From NCBI GenBank assembly GCA_938083085.1, contig CALLKX010000014.1, positions 1-64,000 of the forward strand: a stretch of 64,000 nucleotides of DNA, written 5' to 3'. The notes under the pieces are model-generated. The model saw only the letters and a list, made by a program, of their open reading frames with translations. It was not told where the DNA came from and ran no database searches. The stretch is from an uncultured bacterium. Lineage in GTDB: Bacteria > Planctomycetota > UBA1135 > GCA-002686595. The position numbers and the translations under genes are program-made. The stretch's first letter is position 1. Each line of letters opens with the position of its first letter. Of this stretch, positions 60,475-64,000 are shown piece after piece.

Positions 60475-63400
60475 TCACTCCTTGGTCAGGAAGCTATCCA
60501 TGTTGAGCACGGTGCTGGCGACCACCGTCCACGCGGCCATCTCCACTGGGTCCATCTCCACTGGGTCCATCTCCACTGGGTCCACCCCCGCGAGGCTCAA
60601 GCGGTCAAGGACCTGCGCCCCACCCGCGTCGGCCTCCACGGTGAACTCCCGGGCGGCGCCAGGGTCCGCAGCGAAGGCTCCCCGAGCGTCGCCCAGCAGC
60701 GCCTCGAGGATGTCGACCTGGCCGGCGACGGCGGGGCGCAGCAGCGCGCGCTCCAGGAGCTCCGTGAGCAGCCGCCGATCGAGACCCGCCGCGCCCCGAA
60801 GGTCCAGCGACGCCCCGTCCGCCGCCCGCTGGGCGTAGCGCGCTCCGAGCAGGCGCGCGGGCTCGAGGAAGGCCGGGTCATTGAGGGTCACGAAGGCCTG
60901 CAGCGGCGTGTTCGTGGGCGTCCGGCACACGGTGCACGCCTCGCGGCTCGGGGCGTCAAAGGTCGCGAGCATCGGATACGGGATCGTACGACGCATGAAG
61001 ACGTAGACGCCGCGCCGGTAGCGGTCCTCGCCCATGCTCTCTCGCCAGTCGCGCTGTCCGTTGAAGGCGGCCTGCCAGAGGCCCTCGGGCTGGGGCGGAT
61101 AGACCGAGGGGCCGAAGCGCTTGGAGGAGAGCAGACCCGCCGCCTGCAGGGTCACGTCGCGGACCATCTCCGCCTCGAGCCGCTGGCGCGGATACCGGGA
61201 GAGCCAGACGCCGTCGGGGTCGGCCTCCATCGTCTCGGCCCGGACCGCCGACGCCTGCTGGTAGGCCTGGCTGGTGACGATCGTCCTGAGCAACGCCTTC
61301 TGATCCCAGCCGTTCTCCCGGAACTCCACCGCGAGCCAGTCGAGGAGCTCGGGGTGCGTCGGGCTCGCTCCCTGGGAGCCGAAGTCCCCCTCGGTGGGGA
61401 CGATCCCCCGGCCGAAGAGCCGCGCCCAGAGGCGGTTCACCTGGACGCGGGCCGTGAGCGAGTTCTCGTCGCTCACCAGCCAGCGGGCGAAGGCGAGGCG
61501 GTCGGCAGGGGCCCCGGGGTCGAGGCTGCCGAAGGCCGCGGGGATCGCGGCCTGGACCTGCTCACCACGCTGCAAGAAGTTGCCCCGGAGCATCACGTGG
61601 GTGTCGCGGCGGCGCTCGGCGGGGAGCTCCTCCATCACGGGGGTCGACACCACGTTGAGGGCGGCGAGCTCGGCGGCGCGCGCGGCGCGCTCCTCGCGCG
61701 GCCCGTCCAGGGCCGGATCGCGCTCGCGCAGGAAGGCGACCAGCGCCTCCTCGTCGCCGGGGAGCGGGCTCCCAAGGACCTCCGAGCTCAGGAACTCCGA
61801 GCTCAGGGACTCCGAGCTCAGGGCCTCGGCGGCCGCCTTGAGCCCGTCGAAGCGGCGCGCCAGAGGACCGCGGACGTCGGCGGGGAGCGCCAGGGGCACG
61901 CGGGCCCCGCGGCCAAGGCTGAGCCGATAGTCCCCCAGCGTGTGGTCCTGTCCCCACTCCTGGCTTACGGTCACCTCGAGCCCCAGGAGGCCGTCGGGGT
62001 CGAGGTTCAACTCGGGGAGCCGAAAGATCGCCGCGTGATCCACGCCTTGGCGCGGCCCGATGGCCCATCCGGTCCCCGGGTCCAGGTCGAGGGCGGCGGC
62101 CACCGTGAAGTTCGACTGCTCGAAGCTCGCGGACCCCGGTCGGACGAGCAGGGGCACCGTGCCGCCCGGCCCGAAGCGGGCCTCCGCCACGGGGTTGGGG
62201 GCCGGCCACGGGGCCGTCCGCCGCAGGGGCTCGCCGGCTTCGCCCAGAAGCACCACCTCGAACCCCTCGAGCCGCAGCTCCAGGTCCCCGTCCGTGCGGC
62301 TCCACACGCGCAGGCCGTGGACCTCGACGGGCGCCGCGAAGGTGACCTCCCACCAGGGGTCCGCCTCGGTGGAGGTGTGGGTCACGGACCCGTCCTCGTA
62401 GACGCCGCTCGTGTTGCCGTCCACGGCGAGCTGAGGGGGCCCGTTGAAGCCTGTGGACGACTGGGTGGCCGTGGCCCCTAGCGCGACGTTGACGCCGTCC
62501 CCGTCGAGCACCTCGACCTCCGCCAGGGAGAGAATGCGCCCGCGCCCGGGGAGCTGAACGCGGAGCCCAGTCGCGAGAGGGACGGGCCCCTGGGTTCGGC
62601 GAGCGACCTGCAGGTCGGTCACCACGAAGTTCCCGTTCCCCCGGCTCTCTCCGGGGCCCCCACCGGGCAGCTCCTTGGACGCAAGGGCCGAGAGCCGAAG
62701 GCCAACGGCCGCCCCGAGGTGGCTGCCGAGTTCTGCGTTCAGCTCCACCACGTCGACGCGCGTCCCCTCGCCGGCTTCGCGTGTGAGGGTTCGCTGTTCG
62801 CCGGGCGCCCAGAACCGCTGCGCCGCCATGAGCCGCGCCACGCCCTCGTCCACGTCGATCTCGGCGCCGGCGAGCTCTCGATCGAGGCGGGCGAGCTCCG
62901 CGTCGAGGCGCGCCTTGGCCTCGGCCTGCGCCGGGGTCGGCGTGGCGAGCCGCGGCTGCTCATCACCGCGGTCCGTGTCGGCGGTCTGATTGAACAGATC
63001 GAAGAGCCCGTAGTACTCGGTGTGGCTGATGGGGTCGTACTTGTGGCTGTGGCACTCCGCGCAGCCGGCGGTCAGCCCCATCCAGACCTCCATGCTCGTG
63101 TTCACCCGGTCCTTCACGGCGAGCACGCGGAACTCCTCGTCGTCCGTGCCCCCCTCCGTGTTGGTCATGGTGTTCCGGTGGAACGCGGTGGCCAGGCGCG
63201 TGTCCACCGTCGCGTCAGGGATCAGGTCCCCCGCGAGCTGCTGGAGGGTGAACTCATCAAAGGGCAGGTTCCGGTCGTACGCCTCGATCACCCAGTCGCG
63301 GTAGCGCCAGATCGTCCGAAGCGGGTCGGAGCCGTGCCCGCTGCTATCCGCGTAGCGGGCGAGGTCGAGCCAGACCGCCGCCCAGCGCTCCGCGTACTCC

Positions 63401-64000
63401 GGCGAGGCGAGCAGCCGGTCCACCGCCCGCTCGACCTTGAGGGGGTCGCTTGAGGCGGCAAAGGCCTCGGCCGCCGCTGCCGTCGGGGCCAGCCCGGTCA
63501 GGTCCAGGGACAGGCGCCGCAGGAGCTGGTGGTCGTCTGCCTTCGGCGAGAGGCTCAGGCCGCGCGCCGCGAGCGCCTCGGTCACGAAGGCGTCAATGGG
63601 GTGACCGGCGGCCCCCGGGGAGCCGGGGGCGCTTGGGGCGGACGGACGCTCTGGCGCCTCGAAGCTCCAGTGCGGCGTGTAGCTCGCGCCCCCTTCGATC
63701 CACCGCCGCAGGACCTCCCGCTCCGCCGCGTTCAGGGGCGCCCCCGCTTCCTCGGGGGGCATGGGGTCGAACTCAGCGTTCACCCGGGCCCAGACCTCGG
63801 AGGCCTCGACATCACCGGGCACGATGGCCGGGAAGCCGTCCCGATCCAACAGGGCGTCGGCCTCCAGGTCGAGGCGGAGCCCCGCCTCCCGAGTCGCCTC
63901 ATCGTTGCCGTGGCAAGGAAAGCAGCGCCGCGCGAGGAGCGGCCGCACGTCCCGCGCGAAGTCCACGGCCACGCCGTCGGGAGCGAGCGTGGAGCCCCCC
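60475..64000 (-). CDS. PSCyt1-DUF1549-F-type lectin-DUF1553 protein (partial at right edge)
   Basis: More than 1,170 aa; the frame is open to the window edge, so the N-terminus, presumably with a signal peptide, is missing. In order: a planctomycete cytochrome c domain (PSCyt1) with heme motif RCFPCHGND and PMPPEEAGAPL; DUF1549 (RRLSLDLTGLAP, AERWAAVWLDLARYADSSGH); a coiled stretch; an F-type-lectin/discoidin-like domain (LGATATQSSTGFNGP, LAVDGNTSGVYEDGSVTH); and DUF1553 (FARWLVSDENSLTARVQVNR, DFGSQGASPTHPELLDWLAV, FVTLNDPAFLEPARLLG). The gene is paired with DUF1501. An exported redox or polymer-degrading role is assumed for the family, but unproven. Two 15-bp repeat arrays lie inside it. Confidence 0.95.
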   Translation of the reverse strand, partial: GGSTLAPDGVAVDFARDVRPLLARRCFPCHGNDEATREAGLRLDLEADALLDRDGFPAIVPGDVEASEVWARVNAEFDPMPPEEAGAPLNAAEREVLRRWIEGGASYTPHWSFEAPERPSAPSAPGSPGAAGHPIDAFVTEALAARGLSLSPKADDHQLLRRLSLDLTGLAPTAAAAEAFAASSDPLKVERAVDRLLASPEYAERWAAVWLDLARYADSSGHGSDPLRTIWRYRDWVIEAYDRNLPFDEFTLQQLAGDLIPDATVDTRLATAFHRNTMTNTEGGTDDEEFRVLAVKDRVNTSMEVWMGLTAGCAECHSHKYDPISHTEYYGLFDLFNQTADTDRGDEQPRLATPTPAQAEAKARLDAELARLDRELAGAEIDVDEGVARLMAAQRFWAPGEQRTLTREAGEGTRVDVVELNAELGSHLGAAVGLRLSALASKELPGGGPGESRGNGNFVVTDLQVARRTQGPVPLATGLRVQLPGRGRILSLAEVEVLDGDGVNVALGATATQSSTGFNGPPQLAVDGNTSGVYEDGSVTHTSTEADPWWEVTFAAPVEVHGLRVWSRTDGDLELRLEGFEVVLLGEAGEPLRRTAPWPAPNPVAEARFGPGGTVPLLVRPGSASFEQSNFTVAAALDLDPGTGWAIGPRQGVDHAAIFRLPELNLDPDGLLGLEVTVSQEWGQDHTLGDYRLSLGRGARVPLALPADVRGPLARRFDGLKAAAEALSSESLSSEFLSSEVLGSPLPGDEEALVAFLRERDPALDGPREERAARAAELAALNVVSTPVMEELPAERRRDTHVMLRGNFLQRGEQVQAAIPAAFGSLDPGAPADRLAFARWLVSDENSLTARVQVNRLWARLFGRGIVPTEGDFGSQGASPTHPELLDWLAVEFRENGWDQKALLRTIVTSQAYQQASAVRAETMEADPDGVWLSRYPRQRLEAEMVRDVTLQAAGLLSSKRFGPSVYPPQPEGLWQAAFNGQRDWRESMGEDRYRRGVYVFMRRTIPYPMLATFDAPSREACTVCRTPTNTPLQAFVTLNDPAFLEPARLLGARYAQRAADGASLDLRGAAGLDRRLLTELLERALLRPAVAGQVDILEALLGDARGAFAADPGAAREFTVEADAGGAQVLDRLSLAGVDPVEMDPVEMDPVEMAAWTVVASTVLNMDSFLTKE
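60537..60581. repeat. Three perfect 15-bp repeats inside the DUF1553 gene
   Basis: CCATCTCCACTGGGT three times in tandem. On the minus strand it encodes the repeat DPVEM near the C-terminus. Confidence 0.95.
61776..61820. repeat. Three imperfect 15-bp repeats inside the DUF1553 gene
   Basis: Units GGACCTCCGAGCTCA, GGAACTCCGAGCTCA and GGGACTCCGAGCTCA; on the minus strand they encode repeated LSSE-type units ahead of the DUF1553 domain. Confidence 0.9.

Overview
The window is very GC-rich, densely coding chromosomal DNA. The best guess is a member of the Planctomycetota. The evidence is the DUF1501 gene paired with a PSCyt1/DUF1549/DUF1553 cytochrome-type gene at the right end, a Minf_1886-type protein, a DUF5658-type membrane protein, sulfatase-fold proteins, frequent TTG/GTG starts and few recognisable Shine-Dalgarno sites. 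The deeper lineage cannot be fixed by eye. I see no transposase, integrase, prophage, CRISPR array or rRNA.

Region 1, 1-11.3 kb (information processing). selB (selenocysteine elongation factor) lies head-to-head with a YhcC-type radical SAM gene. On the minus strand follow an OmpA-type lipoprotein, an FGE-fold lipoprotein, ksgA, dnaG, rpoD and a C4 zinc-ribbon coiled-coil protein. The FGE-like/ksgA/dnaG junctions are overlapping or abutting and use TTG starts. A terminator-like hairpin lies in the first codons of the FGE-like gene.

Region 2, 11.9-18.6 kb (minus). A tight operon runs TPR/peptidase-MA-like metalloprotease, tmk, holB, Minf_1886 protein, AI-2E family permease.

Region 3, 18.8-26.2 kb. 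A lipoprotein PGRP/amidase_2 enzyme and a MORN/YwqK-like lipoprotein (plus) converge on a five-gene minus operon: ald, uppP, an exported amidase-signature enzyme, an RfaE-C-like nucleotidyltransferase and a glycosyltransferase. The theme is cell envelope.

Region 4, 26.4-36.8 kb. tRNA-Val(GAC) has its own promoter and terminator. A DegP/HtrA-like protease follows, then the most unusual locus of the window: a 69-aa SxtJ-like membrane protein, a NodU/TobZ-type O-carbamoyltransferase, an SGNH-hydrolase fused to a membrane tail ending in a DUF5989-like domain, two tandem paralogous GT39-like polytopic glycosyltransferases and a small membrane protein. Facing them are a second SGNH protein and a 42-aa DUF5989-like microprotein. 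This looks like a surface-glycan carbamoylation/transfer module.

Region 5, 37-42.6 kb. Polysaccharide deacetylase and GNAT acyltransferase (minus), a bifunctional FTCD enzyme (plus), and a B12-binding radical SAM protein (minus). The last two converge on an 8 x 13-bp repeat block and a strong terminator.

Region 6, 42.9-55.1 kb (minus). A glycan-assembly operon: NAD-dependent epimerase, three GT4 glycosyltransferases, an alpha/alpha-toroid-like protein, a membrane sulfatase-fold protein, and three more GT4 glycosyltransferases, mostly with 4-8 nt overlaps.

Region 7, 55.2-64 kb. A second sulfatase-fold lipoprotein (plus), then on the minus strand a DUF5658 protein, TruD, the Tat-exported DUF1501 protein and the PSCyt1-DUF1549-F-type-lectin-DUF1553 protein, which runs off the right edge.

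A recurring oddity is short perfect or near-perfect tandem duplications of 10-15 bp. Those in genes have periods of 12 or 15; those between genes have periods of 10, 11, 12 or 13.
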